DNA from: Notolepis coatsorum
Lineage: Eukaryota; Chordata; Actinopteri; Aulopiformes; Paralepididae
Assembly (NCBI GenBank): GCA_963971535.1
Contig: OZ020589.1
Location: 69,441,239-69,505,238 of the forward strand
DNA length: 64,000 nt
Reading direction: 5' to 3'
In this document: piece after piece, positions 53,701 to 64,000 of the stretch
How positions within the stretch are numbered: the stretch's first letter is position 1
Layout of the letters: each line of letters starts with the position of its first letter
Translations under genes and position numbers: made by a program
The notes under the pieces: model-generated
The model's input: only the letters and a program-made list of their open reading frames with translations
Told to the model about the DNA's origin: nothing
Databases searched by the model: none

Positions 53701-56700
53701 ATCTACGCTATAGCCCTCCTCGAGCACGGGACAAAGAGAGTCAACGTCAGCGGAGTGATGAGATACGCAACTCCACTCCTGAGGCGAGAGGGAATGCCCA
53801 CCTTTCGTGCTACAAAAGAGGCGACGGAGCGGTATCTATTGAACACAGAGCGGCGCCTAGCCAAAGACCCCGCTCAAGAAGCTGTGTACCGCGCTGAGAT
53901 TAACAAATTAATCACAGCGGGACACATAAAGAAAATTGACATTAAAGAGGCCGATCAGACGACCGAATCATGGTACGTGCCGCACCACAAGGTCCACCAC
54001 AACGGCAAGGATCGCATTGTGTTTAACTGCAGCTACCAGATCGGATCACAAAATCTGAATAAAGAACTCTTGGCCGGCCCAACACTCGGCCCCTCCCTAC
54101 TAGGCGTGCTACTACGCTTCCGCCAGGACAAGGTGGCTATCAGCGGCGACATCAAAGGGATGTTCCTGCAGGTGAGGCTAGTGGAGGAGGACAAGCCCCT
54201 GCTGCGGTTCCTATGGAGAGAGAGGATCGGAGATGAGCACCCAACCATCTATCAATGGGAAGTCCTCCCTTTCGGAACCACATGCAGCCCATGCTGTGCT
54301 ACGTTTGCACTGCAAAGGCACGTCGCAGAGGACCCAGCAGCAGATGAAGAGGTCCAACAAAGTGTGACAAATAGTTTCTACGTGGACAACTGTTTACAAA
54401 GCGTCTCGACGCCAGAAGAAGCCGAGGCTCTCCTACTCAAGCTCCGCGCCTCCCTGATCAAAGGCGGCTTTGATCTCAGGCAGTGGGCCAGCAGCGACCC
54501 GCAAGTACTGCGCCGCCTCTCCCCCGAGGACAAGGCCGCGAGCAGCGATACTTGGATGGCGACCATCCCAGGAGAAGCCCAAGAAATGACACTAGGACTA
54601 GTCTGGCGCTTCAAAACAGACTCGCTCCATTATAGACACAAACCCCTGATCAAGGAGCAGGGAAGGTCGACGGCAATACCGACCACCAGACGGAGTGTAT
54701 ACAGAACACTCGCCAGACAATATGAGCCGTTGGGATGTATTCTACCTTACACCACCCGGGCAAAGATGATTGTAAGAGCGCTATGGGACAAAGACCAGGG
54801 CTGGGACGATCCCATACCCGAACACCTTGCATCCACATGGAGAGAGTGGGAGACGGAACTCCGCTCACTCCCCGGTGTTAATATACGCCGCAGCTACTTC
54901 CCACCCACAGTGAGGCCAGAGACATGCAAGATCGACCTGCACGTATTCAGCGACGCCTCCGAAGTAGCCTACGGTTCGGTGGCTTACTTGCGTGCCCAAG
55001 AGGAGGGAGGAGAAATACATACTGCTTTCATCCTGGCTCGCTCAAGAATAGCCCCACGCAAGCAACAATCTATCCCGCGCCTAGAGCTCTGCGCAGCCCT
55101 AGCAGGAGCGCAGCTCGCCACGTTAATCCAACGTGAACTCACCATTCCGGTGCAAAGAACAATCTTGTGGTCAGACTCCACGACCGTACTCACATGGATC
55201 CGGTCTGATTCGTGCAGATACAAGGTCTTCGTGGGAGTCAGAGTCACCGAGATTCAAGAGTTAACAGAAGTAACCAGCTGGCGGTATGTGGACACCAAAC
55301 ACAACCCAGCTGACGTCATCACCCGGGGAATGTCCCTGGATGACCTCACCCGTCCCAACCTCTACAGTGACGGGCCAGAGTTCCTCAAGCTCCCCGAAGA
55401 AGAGTGGCCTACACCCACCCCACGGGAGGCGAGCAAAGAGGAGGCAGAGAACAAGAAACCTATGTTCTGTGGGTTGACACACACACTCGTCCCCACAGAC
55501 CCGGTTCTAGACGATTGCCTCACCCTAGAGGGTGCGCAGCTAACGACATTTCTGTGGCACCACCCAGAGGTTCAGCCCACAACTGACATTTCAGCAGCTG
55601 ACTACGAAGAAGCAGAACTCATTCTACTACAACGAGCCCAGAGAGACTCGTTCCCCGATGAGCTAGCCTGTCTACAGGGAGCAAAGCCCGTCCCATCAGA
55701 CAGCAGACTGCTTCACCTGGCCCCCGAGAGCGACGCCCATAATCTCATCAGAGTGGGTGGTCGTCTGCGGAGAGCCCCAGACCTACCGGATGACGTTAAG
55801 TACCCGATAGTCTTGAACAGCCGACACAAGGTCACAGAGCTGATCATAAAGAAATACGACGAGGATGTGCACCACGCAGGGGCAGAGAGAGTCTTCGCGG
55901 AGATCAGACGTCGTTATTGGATACTGCAAGGGAGAGAAGCAGTGCGGCGCTTCCAGCGAACCTGTCTAGACTGCCGTAAGTGGCGCGCGCAGCCCAGTAT
56001 ACCCCGGATGGCTGACCTACCTCCCTGTCGCCTCCGACTCGGCGACAAGCCCTTCCACTCCACCGGTATGGACTGTTTTGGCCCGCTGTATATAAAGAGA
56101 GGAAGAGTAACCGAGAAGCGGTGGGGTATTGTATTCAAATGCATGACCACCAGAGCGATACATATCGAACTCCTTCCAACCATGAGCACAGACTCATTCC
56201 TTATGGCCTTCCGAAGATTCACATCACGGAAAGGAAAACCGTCTACATTGTTGTCCGATCACGGGACAAACTTCAAAGGCGGAGAAAGAGAGCTGAGAGA
56301 GAGCTTCCAAGCTATGGGCCCAGAACTTAAGACCCACCTCGCTCCATCCCAGATTGACTTCCAGTTTAATCCCCCGAACGCACCTCACTTCGGTGGAACC
56401 TGGGAACGAGAAGTACGTTCCATAAAGACAGCCCTGTACGCCGTGCTTGGGGCCCAGACTGTGGCGGAAGAAGTCCTAATGACAGTCCTCACGGAGATCG
56501 AGGGAGTATTGAACTCAAAGCCCCTCGGTTACGTCTCAAGTGATGTAGCAGATGTCGACCCAGTCACCCCCAACACCCTCTTGATGGGGCGGCTGGACCC
56601 CGCGCTACCACAGACAATGTACAGGCCTGAAGAAGCGAACGGCCGAAGAATGTGGAGGTACAGTCAAGTACTGGTTTTGGAACAGCTTCCTACTCCACTA

Positions 56701-56971
56701 CCTACCGTCTCTACAGACCCGCCAGAAGTGGGTAAAAGAGAGAGACAATTTGACAGAAGGAACAGTCGTCATGATCATCGACCAGTCACTACCCAGAGCT
56801 ATGTGGCCGGCTGGCCGCGTAAGCAAAGTGATCACCGGTGCCGATGGAAAGGTCCGAGCAGCTGAAGTGCTCGTCCAAGGACGGACTTACACCCGACCCG
56901 TGGCGAGGCTAATAGAACTGCCAAGGCTCCCTGATACTATTGATGACGACCATGACCCTATGACTTTGTGA
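50758..56971 (+). CDS. BEL/Pao gag-pol polyprotein (fossil, about one break)
   Basis: Begins about 45 bp after the LTR. Order seen: an acidic N-terminus; a coiled-coil region with repeated ERDRLQG heptads (residues about 165-265); a gag domain; Cys/His knuckles (CPYCEKEHWLSQC, CYRCARSHMAAEC, CSRCDGAHLDVLH); an aspartic protease (VLDDGSEKTLL); reverse transcriptase (ISGDIKGMFLQVRL, NSFYVDNCLQS); RNase H (HVFSDASEVAYGSVAYL); and an integrase with its zinc region (HHAGAERVF, CLDCRKW) and core (GMDCFGPLYI, LLSDHGTNFKGG). The order and the YVDN-type active site fit the BEL/Pao group. No envelope gene is seen. Confidence 0.9.
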
Positions 56972-57054
56972 GTTGACTGACCCTTACAGCGGACATTGAG
57001 TAGTGGACAGTGCGGTTAAATCTGTCTCTGCTCAGCTAATTAGGTGGGACTAAT

Positions 57055-57065
57055 TAGGGGGCGGC
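57055..57065 (+). promoter_or_regulatory. BEL polypurine-tract-like site
   Basis: A G-rich run TAGGGGGCGGC directly precedes the 3' LTR, the normal position for plus-strand priming. It is short and interrupted by pyrimidines, so the call is positional. Confidence 0.4.
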
Positions 57066-58455
57066 TGTTGTGAAGGATCAGATTAAACCGAATATATATA
57101 TTTATTTATGGATATATATTTAATAGTATTTGTATATCGTTTGATATCCCTTGTATATTCCTTGTACATATACACTGAATATCCCTTTATTCTACTACAG
57201 CCCATAATAGTTCATTCTCTTATTGGACGAAAGGACCAGGCGCCAGGGACAAGCCCCTGGCGTTCAAGTTCAAAGGTACCGACGAGACATGCCTTTACTA
57301 GCCTCAGCTCCGCGCAGGAATACGGCTACCGAAAGCAGAGCGGCACTACTTGTCCACTGTGCATATAAATATGGCGCAAGAAATGTAGAATTCCTCTTAG
57401 TCCTTTACCCTTCTACCCAACTAAGTAACAAGACGTGAAGCCTCACCCCACGATACCGCGTGCGGTGTAGTACGGCCTGTTTGGCCTTAGAATAGCAGTG
57501 AGACCTCGTGCGAATTAATAGCTGAATTGCCAGAGTTTGGCACCGTATTTCTATTAAGTAATAATAGTCTATTATGTATGGTGCATCGTTCGGTTAGAGT
57601 TCTAAAGTGAGCAGCACCCCCATCGTTTCCTCGCGTTATCTAGAGTCTTAACCAGGCTGGGCAGACCACGCGTGGTGCTTTCATCCGAGGAGTTCTGGGC
57701 GAGGACGAGTGGACCTGCACATTGGATTACCTACCCCGACGACTGCTGAGCCCTATACGGCATGGAATATCTATTTGCTTTGGTGCTTTGATTTGTGGAG
57801 CGGATAATCGCCAACACCGGTGAGTGTTGGATTTACCCCGAGAGGAGCCAAGGTGAGACGGCGCTCAGACCAGACTGAGGTCGCCTCGCTTCTTCTTCGT
57901 TGTGGACCGACAGCGACAGCTACAGCTATCGTCTACAAGAGAGCCCAAGTGTATTCATCTGTGGATCAAGGTTCCACGGGCACTGTTTTCTGTACCTGAA
58001 TTCTCCCTGGAAATCGTTGACCAGACGGGATACAGCCGACGGCTCTCCTACCCCCCCTACTGGCTTACAACCGGCGGGACCCCTTCAGTATATTATCCAG
58101 CTATAATCATTAAGTGACCATCGCTATAATCCCCTAAGAGCCAGGTTGTATACTTGCTTCCTGTGTAACCAGAGATTGGACATTCAGTGTTGATTTGCAT
58201 ACGAGTACTCATTTGCCTTACAAGAGCATTCAATTCAAATCATAAATGTAATAAGTAATTATTATATGTACCTTTTGCTATATATTAAATATTTGACTTA
58301 TACCTTTGTGTGGACCTGATTTCATATGTGGGAAAGTGTTCATCATACTTAGATATCGTGTACTGTATGGCCAGTAATTAAAGTACATAAAGCGGTAGTG
58401 GTTTAATGATACCATACTTATCAATACAGTCAGGGAATTGTACCCCTCAGTTACA
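57066..58455 (+). repeat. BEL 3' LTR (intact, 1390 bp)
   Basis: TGTTGTGAAGG to CAGTTACA, flanked on the right by the target duplication ACGTC (58456-58460). It preserves the uninterrupted Polinton target ATTATG with flanking sequence at about 57570-57580. Confidence 0.93.
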
Positions 58456-58966
58456 ACGTCCACTGTATACCCCCACTACTATAAACGTGGCCTCAGAATT
58501 CACGCCACACACATACTCGGCACGTAAATATATAAAACATCGCCGTGCAAGCTAATTAGCCTAGCAAGCCTTGTTGTTGAGTGAGTCCTACCTCCTTCCG
58601 GGTCTACGTCGCTCTCGGCCATCTCCTTCACTGATTGGTTGTTAGCTGTTGTGCATAAACACGTCATCACGTAACGTTGGTTGTTGTTAGTGAGTGTGCT
58701 GAGCCGAGGCTGAACGGAGCCAAGCTTGGAAAATCGATATATCGAAACTTTGCGACCACGTTTCATGTTTATTTCGAGGAAATAATTTTTCGCGATAGTT
58801 ATCGTTATCGTTTTATCGCCCAGCCCTAGGACCATGGTTCGGTTGTTTGGTCCTCATTATAGTTCGGTTTGCGTTCATACCTGTACAAACCAAACGGACT
58901 ATCGATCTAAAGGGACCATGGTCCACTTAAAGTGGACCAAACAGGGTAGGTGTGAACGCGCCCTGA

Positions 58967-59037
58967 AAATAGGGCTAGGACTTAACAGGTCAAGGTGCGG
59001 GGTCCATGTGTCTTGTGTGTGCGTGTGTGTGTGTGTG
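58967..59037. repeat. Short linker with GT microsatellite
   Basis: 'ggtgcggggtccatgtgtctt' followed by (GT)n. A similar 'ggtgcagggtccatgtgtgtg' occurs at 61258, just after the piggyBac-like element. Confidence 0.5.
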
Positions 59038-59045
59038 TGTTATAC

Positions 59046-60219
<1,174 letters not shown>

Positions 60220-60309
60220 TGTTATACTACTATAAAATAATATAAAATAATAATCATAGTTACATGGTGGTGAGAGCACTAACTATAATCACAGTTGCAT
60301 GCATCTTAA

Positions 60310-61254
60310 CACATTGGTCGCCAAGAACGACTTACGCCATTTTTGCCCGCCATGCGTTGAACGCCAACAACGGCGTAAGTCGTTTTTGGGATCAATATAA
60401 AAAAATTTCGCCATGGCATTCATAATTCATCCAGTCTCCCTCCGGACTGTAGCGGGACCCTGTATGAGATTGCAACGCCTCAATACCGCTGCCTGGTGGA
60501 TGGTCGGGCGAGTTACACTCTTGCTAAAACCGGAAGTGGCGCTGGTGCATCGAGGAAATCCCTCCGGCAGTAATATCTTGTTACGTGGATCCAGACAAAC
60601 ACTATAGTGCATTTGGATCGCTTTCTAAACTCAATAATCAATATGATTTCGGCGTTTATTGCGCCATACAAACCGGAAATGGATCTAGGAGATCGGCGTC
60701 AAATAATTGGGATCTTTTTCCTCCAGTCTCATCGGCGAACGGTAAGAGGACAGTAACGTTATTTTCAGCCCGATTGTTTATTCATTTCACTGCAAACCAT
60801 CTGATCAATATATCAACCCATACTAAATAAAGCCGTTACTGACGATCAAGGAATTATAAACGACCCCCCCCCCCTTTCCTTCATGCATGATGAAGCATAA
60901 TGTATACCGATCATATACATTTGAATTTTTTAATATTGCGTGTATAGGAAAGAAACGCCAATCGATAATCTATCATATGCGTCAGGGCCTATAACTCTCG
61001 TTTTTGGAATTACAGCAGAAAACCTTAAAAACATAATTCTAGACGGTATTAACACAACAATGTATGAATGAAAAAATATAACGTTCCCACATCCTGAACG
61101 ATAGATAATCGATGTTGAATGGGCCATAGTAATGTCAATATAGCAATACAATTTAAAAAGTTATAGCCCTGCAAAGAAGGTAAACATCTCCATAGGCTTT
61201 CAACGGTGGCAGACTGGGTACAATGATGGGCACAACCCCCGGCGCCCAATGTGT
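60310..61254. mobile_element. piggyBac-like non-autonomous element, TTAA target
   Basis: The ends CACATTGGTCGCC and GGCGCCCAATGTG are inverted with one mismatch. They are flanked by TTAA at 60306-60309 and 61255-61258, as for piggyBac insertions. About 945 bp with short open frames (such as 60585-60830) but no transposase domain recognised. A C-tract lies at about 60865-60876. Confidence 0.75.
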
Positions 61255-61258
61255 TAAG

Positions 61259-61473
61259 GTGCAGGGTCCATGTGTGTGTCTGTGTCCAATAACAATAGTC
61301 CTCCATGTGTTCAATACTGTGGTCTCTGAGAATGTTAAAAGTGACTTTTTTCTAGTTCTTCTTTCTATGTTCACAGAAAGGTAAAGAAACAATATACGTT
61401 GTATTTTATGGCAATAGCATTTCGGTTTGTTCGACCCGTGACTGTGAGATATAAACATGAAAAACGTCAGAAA
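61259..61473. other. No gene recognised
   Basis: A short linker of A/T-rich sequence between the piggyBac-like element and the SINE. Confidence 0.35.
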
Positions 61474-61485
61474 AATGTGATATGG

Positions 61486-61948
61486 GCTAGGTGGCGCAGT
61501 GGGCAAGGCGCTCGCCACCAACACAGGAGATGCTGGGTTCGAGCCCAGATCTCGGCGTTGCTACCAGCTTGGCTGGTCGTTCATACTAATACAATTGGCA
61601 GTATTAGGGGGTGGGAAGCTGGTGGGTGGGGATCGAACGCTGTGGACAGCGACTCTACAGGTCGGTTGGTGCGCCCGCACAGTAGAATCAGGAAGCGACG
61701 GGGGCGGCGTGTCCCTCCCACGCAGACCCTCGCCGCTGAGAGATCGCACTGTGCAGGTGAAAAGATGCGACGGCTGCCTCCTCGAGTACCGGAGGGGACA
61801 CGTGATGCAAGGCTTCGTCCACATTGCAGCCGGCTTGTGGGAGGCATGGCCAACAACGTTCGAGACAGGGGAGGGTAGAATTGGACAATATGAAATTGGG
61901 GAAGGGAGAAAAATAGAAAATGGGGAGAAAAAGTTGAAAAATAATAAT
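61486..61948 (+). repeat. tRNA-derived SINE with 12-bp target duplication
   Basis: The head carries A-box-like 'ggtggcgcagtgggcaag' and B-box-like 'ggttcgagccc' promoter elements for RNA polymerase III. A roughly 350-bp body and an A-rich (AAT)n tail (about 61935-61948) follow. The target duplication AATGTGATATGG is at 61474-61485 and 61949-61960. Open frames across it on both strands are shadows. The minus-strand relative at 5855-6175 shares the body. The SINE family name is not known to me. Confidence 0.88.
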
Positions 61949-61960
61949 AATGTGATATGG

Positions 61961-62384
61961 TTGGACTTCCGCTGTTGGAATGCTGCTGTCGGCAGCCACT
62001 GTCGGTGTAGTTTTATGAAGTCTAGACGCAAATCGAAAGCCCTGGGTTTTAGGACTACGATTTCTTCTTTGTTTATGGGCGTCGCTCTCCCACTCTCCGA
62101 CTCTCCCAACGCCAACGAAAGCACTCGTCTTGATTCACATGCAAATTTCAACAAAGAATTGTTACTATTAGAGATACTATAACTGTTCGCTTTTATAGTA
62201 AACATGTTCTTAAACATTCAAACTGTGATAATATAAAAAATATATATAATAATTTTAAAAAAAGCTCTCACGTGAAATGCCGCGGGCCAAATACTGGTCG
62301 ATATCGCTGGGCACGGTCAAATTTTGCAGGGATAGTTTGATCTCCAGTTCAAAGAGTAAGGAATTGGAAGAGGCTGACCCTGAG

Positions 62385-62439
<55 letters not shown>

Positions 62440-62691
62440 ACTCGACTTACGAACTTTTTTGACATTCTCGAACAGCTTCTTTTCGAAGATTCGTTCGTAG
62501 CTACGGACAGGGTTTACAAACTTGAAAAGGCAGTCGTAAATCGGACAGACTGGTGTGCGCCGTAGTTTTTAATGGCTTCATTTGGGAGAAATCCTTGGGG
62601 ATTGTGTTCACTTCGATTCTACAGACATCCTCTGAATTAAATAATTATAATAATAATAAATACGACTAGATCTGGATGTATTGGTGTGCGC
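61961..62691. other. No gene recognised; (CT)n microsatellite
   Basis: Mixed sequence with a (CT)n tract at about 62391-62434 and an AT-rich patch near 62235-62260. Short frames are without domains. Confidence 0.4.
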
Positions 62692-62745
62692 TAGGGCTGG
62701 GCGATATGGCATAAATATGATATTCCCCAAACAATTCATTATGAG
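62692..62745. repeat. End fragment of the GGGCTGGGCGATATG hAT-like family
   Basis: 'ctagggctgggcgatatggc' matches the left end of the element at 33148. The opposite end was not found. Confidence 0.55.
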
Positions 62746-62914
62746 GCTTACCAAGACAGTATTTGAGTTTGCAAGCTAACATTAAAGACAAAGTAAAATA
62801 CCCATGCATTTAGCATTTTTATATTATATATTAGATTTAGATTATTGGATTATTAGATTATATATTGCATATATTTAGCAATGAGATATTATATGATTTA
62901 GATATGAAATATGA

Positions 62915-63262
62915 TTAATTGAAAATGGGACCCTGATGTAAACAAGACGAAAGTCTTTCTCTGGTCTGCATCCCCTTAACAATTGTATGTATTGAGCTGT
63001 ACTGTACCCATTCTGCAATATGTTAATAAAGTTTTAAATCAATCAATCAATCAATAGGATTTTAGCATTTTTATGAAACTACTGTATATTTGTATGTCTC
63101 TAAATGTTTTGATGAATTGAAAATGGAGGACCCTTATGTAAAAAAGCCGAAAGTCTTTTTCTGGTCTTCATCCTCCAGTCAGTCCACTGTTGTTGTATTG
63201 AGCTGTACTGTATTGTACCCATTCTGCAATCGTTAATAACGTTCATTCATTCAATCATTCAG
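62915..63262 (+). repeat. Two LINE 3' tails in tandem, plus strand
   Basis: 'gaaaatgggaccctgatgta' to an (ATCA)n tail at about 63037-63054, then a second more diverged copy from 63112 ('gaattgaaaatggaggaccc') ending in (ATTC)n near 63240-63262. Both are the tail type found throughout 16.7-24.6 kb. Confidence 0.7.
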
Positions 63263-64000
63263 CCGGCAACAGAATAATTTTGATTGACAGTCGAGTCTGC
63301 CAATTACGTCACACCGCTTGTACCCGCCCTGCTGTTCTTAGCACCAATCGGCAAGCGCTATTATTTTTTTACATTCCTGAATGCCCTCCATTGATTTTAA
63401 CAAGTGATTACTAGCGCACCGCATCATGACAACGAGGCATAATGATTTTACTGCAACAAATGTTATAATAAAAGCCTTTCCATACATCTGTCTGATTGAA
63501 AACTTTATTAACAGACCGCAGAATGGGCACGCACAACTCGGCACGGACTGAGATATGAACAGTAACGCTTGCTATCTATGTCATCATCGGACGTTGCTAT
63601 GTTTGGGTAAATACGCTGATGTGTAACTTTATAACGTGTAACTATATAATGTTAATGCCACAAAACGAATGCCTTTGTTAATCATAAGTACTAACTTTGA
63701 TGCAGTAGTGTGTGTGTGGGAGCGGCGTTGTTCAAAAGTTTGAACGGGGTGGACCAGGGCCCCGTTCCCCGTACCTGGTTCAACTAAGTCGATCAAGATG
63801 TCATTATCCAGCTTCAGTTAACCCGATGTTTGAAGCCGGGATTTTCCTGTTCCTCGAAGGTGGATTCAGTCTCGTTAACTCAAGCCAGACTTGAGACTCT
63901 GGATAAGTGCGCGTGCCCGCCTCAGCCGAGAAGGCAGCAAGTGTCGAGAGCAGAGATCCTGATTCTCTAGCGGCATTGATTGATTAATTGATTTAAAACT
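63263..64000. other. No gene recognised; one LINE tail fragment
   Basis: A minus-strand LINE tail fragment lies near 63493-63545 ('gaaaactttattaacagacc'). The sequence at 63750-63900 ('taacccgatgtttgaagccg', 'gactctggataagtgcgcgt') looks like part of a fish interspersed repeat, but its ends are outside what I can define. Confidence 0.4.

Larger units (their letters stand above)
33604..58455 (+). mobile_element. BEL/Pao LTR retrotransposon, nearly whole fossil, interrupted by a Polinton
   Basis: The LTRs begin TGTTGTGAAGGATC and end CAGTTACA. The 5-bp target duplication ACGTC is at 33599-33603 and 58456-58460. The 5' LTR is in two parts because a Polinton sits in it; the internal region is 50714-57065 and the 3' LTR is 57066-58455. 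One long polyprotein frame carries gag, protease, reverse transcriptase, RNase H and integrase. About one break is apparent. The LTRs look almost identical (about one difference noticed over 1.39 kb), so insertion is recent. Without the Polinton the element is about 9.1 kb. Confidence 0.92.
33148..58828. mobile_element. hAT-like element with 8-bp target duplication, split by a BEL insertion
   Basis: The ends TAGGGCTGGGCGATATG (33148) and TATCGCCCAGCCCTA (to 58828) are inverted and flanked by GGACCATG at 33140-33147 and 58829-58836. Its own sequence is only 33148-33598 and 58456-58828, about 0.8 kb, non-autonomous, with CGATATCG-rich subterminal parts. It has a 196-bp internal direct repeat beginning at 33360 and 33556; the BEL element landed in the second copy. 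A fragment of the same family starts near 62692. Confidence 0.85.
31903..58963. mobile_element. Outermost TIR element, possibly PIF/Harbinger-like, split by nested insertions
   Basis: The left end GGGTGTGTTCACA (31903-31915) and the right end TGTGAACGCGCCC (58951-58963) are inverted with few mismatches. They are flanked by TGA (or CTGA) on both sides, a 3-4-bp target duplication. 'cacactaccctgtttggt' near 32018 also mirrors 'accaaacagggtaggtgtg' at 58936-58954. Its own sequence is about 1.24 kb on the left and 0.13 kb on the right, and the rest is inserted elements. The short TGA duplication is compatible with PIF/Harbinger-like elements, but no DDE transposase was seen. The left part contains a (GA)n microsatellite at about 32810-32920. 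Confidence 0.5.

Noticed and set aside
61486-61570. A functional tRNA gene
   Set aside because: A- and B-box-like words are present, but the sequence runs straight into a SINE body with an A-rich tail and target duplication, so it is the SINE head.
61499-62217. Two 200-residue proteins on opposite strands
   Set aside because: Both frames cross a complete SINE and its flanks; they reflect the G/C-rich SINE body rather than a gene.

Overview
This window looks like a repeat-dense stretch of a teleost fish nuclear genome. The signs are L2/CR1-group LINE 3' ends, several hAT-like elements with 8-bp target duplications, a tRNA-derived SINE, a DIRS-like element, a BEL/Pao LTR retrotransposon, a protein-rich Polinton and long AC/GT microsatellites. 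I see no ordinary conserved housekeeping gene. Almost all coding capacity belongs to mobile elements or to genes derived from them.

Region 1 (1-16.3 kb) is built around one minus-strand, multi-exon gene encoding a Crypton-like tyrosine recombinase. Its exons can be followed from about 10.4 kb down to a stop codon at 2817-2819, with matching splice phases: 10424-10314, 9667-7693, 7417-7325, 5141-5100 and 3041-2817. Upstream of it, 12708-15683 holds twelve tandem 255-bp units. Each carries the same splice-flanked, phase-0, 84-nt open exon on the minus strand. The introns contain L2 fragments, a TIR element, a SINE, a truncated LINE and a tandem duplication that copied the last 3' splice site. 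A three-copy 697-bp tandem repeat lies just past the stop codon.

Region 2 (16.3-30.1 kb) is repeats without host genes. One LINE 3' tail recurs in both orientations. A 1.42-kb unit, bracketed by inverted LINE tails, is tandemly repeated three times plus a partial copy (about 18.6-24.6 kb), and a hAT-like element sits inside the third copy. Then come microsatellites, another hAT-like element (25461-26509) and a decayed DIRS-like element with inverted ends (about 27.0-30.06 kb).

Region 3 (30.2-61.3 kb) is a stack of nested insertions. An outer TIR element (31903-58963, tentative) contains a hAT-like element (33148-58828, target duplication GGACCATG). That contains a BEL/Pao retrotransposon (33604-58455, target duplication ACGTC, LTRs nearly identical). 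Its 5' LTR in turn contains a complete-looking Polinton (34115-49828, target duplication ATTATG, 1.1-kb terminal inverted repeats). The Polinton carries polymerase, packaging ATPase, maturation protease, major and minor capsid proteins, a chromodomain integrase and several unassigned proteins. These two elements are treated as fossils: the Polinton and the BEL element each show about one break, and the DIRS-like element shows many. A hAT-like element (59046-60219) and a piggyBac-like non-autonomous element (60310-61254) follow.

Region 4 (61.3-64 kb) holds a complete tRNA-derived SINE with a 12-bp target duplication, more LINE tails and simple repeats.

All calls rest on reading the sequence and on remembered family features. 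No alignment or database search was run, so family names for non-coding repeats are tentative.
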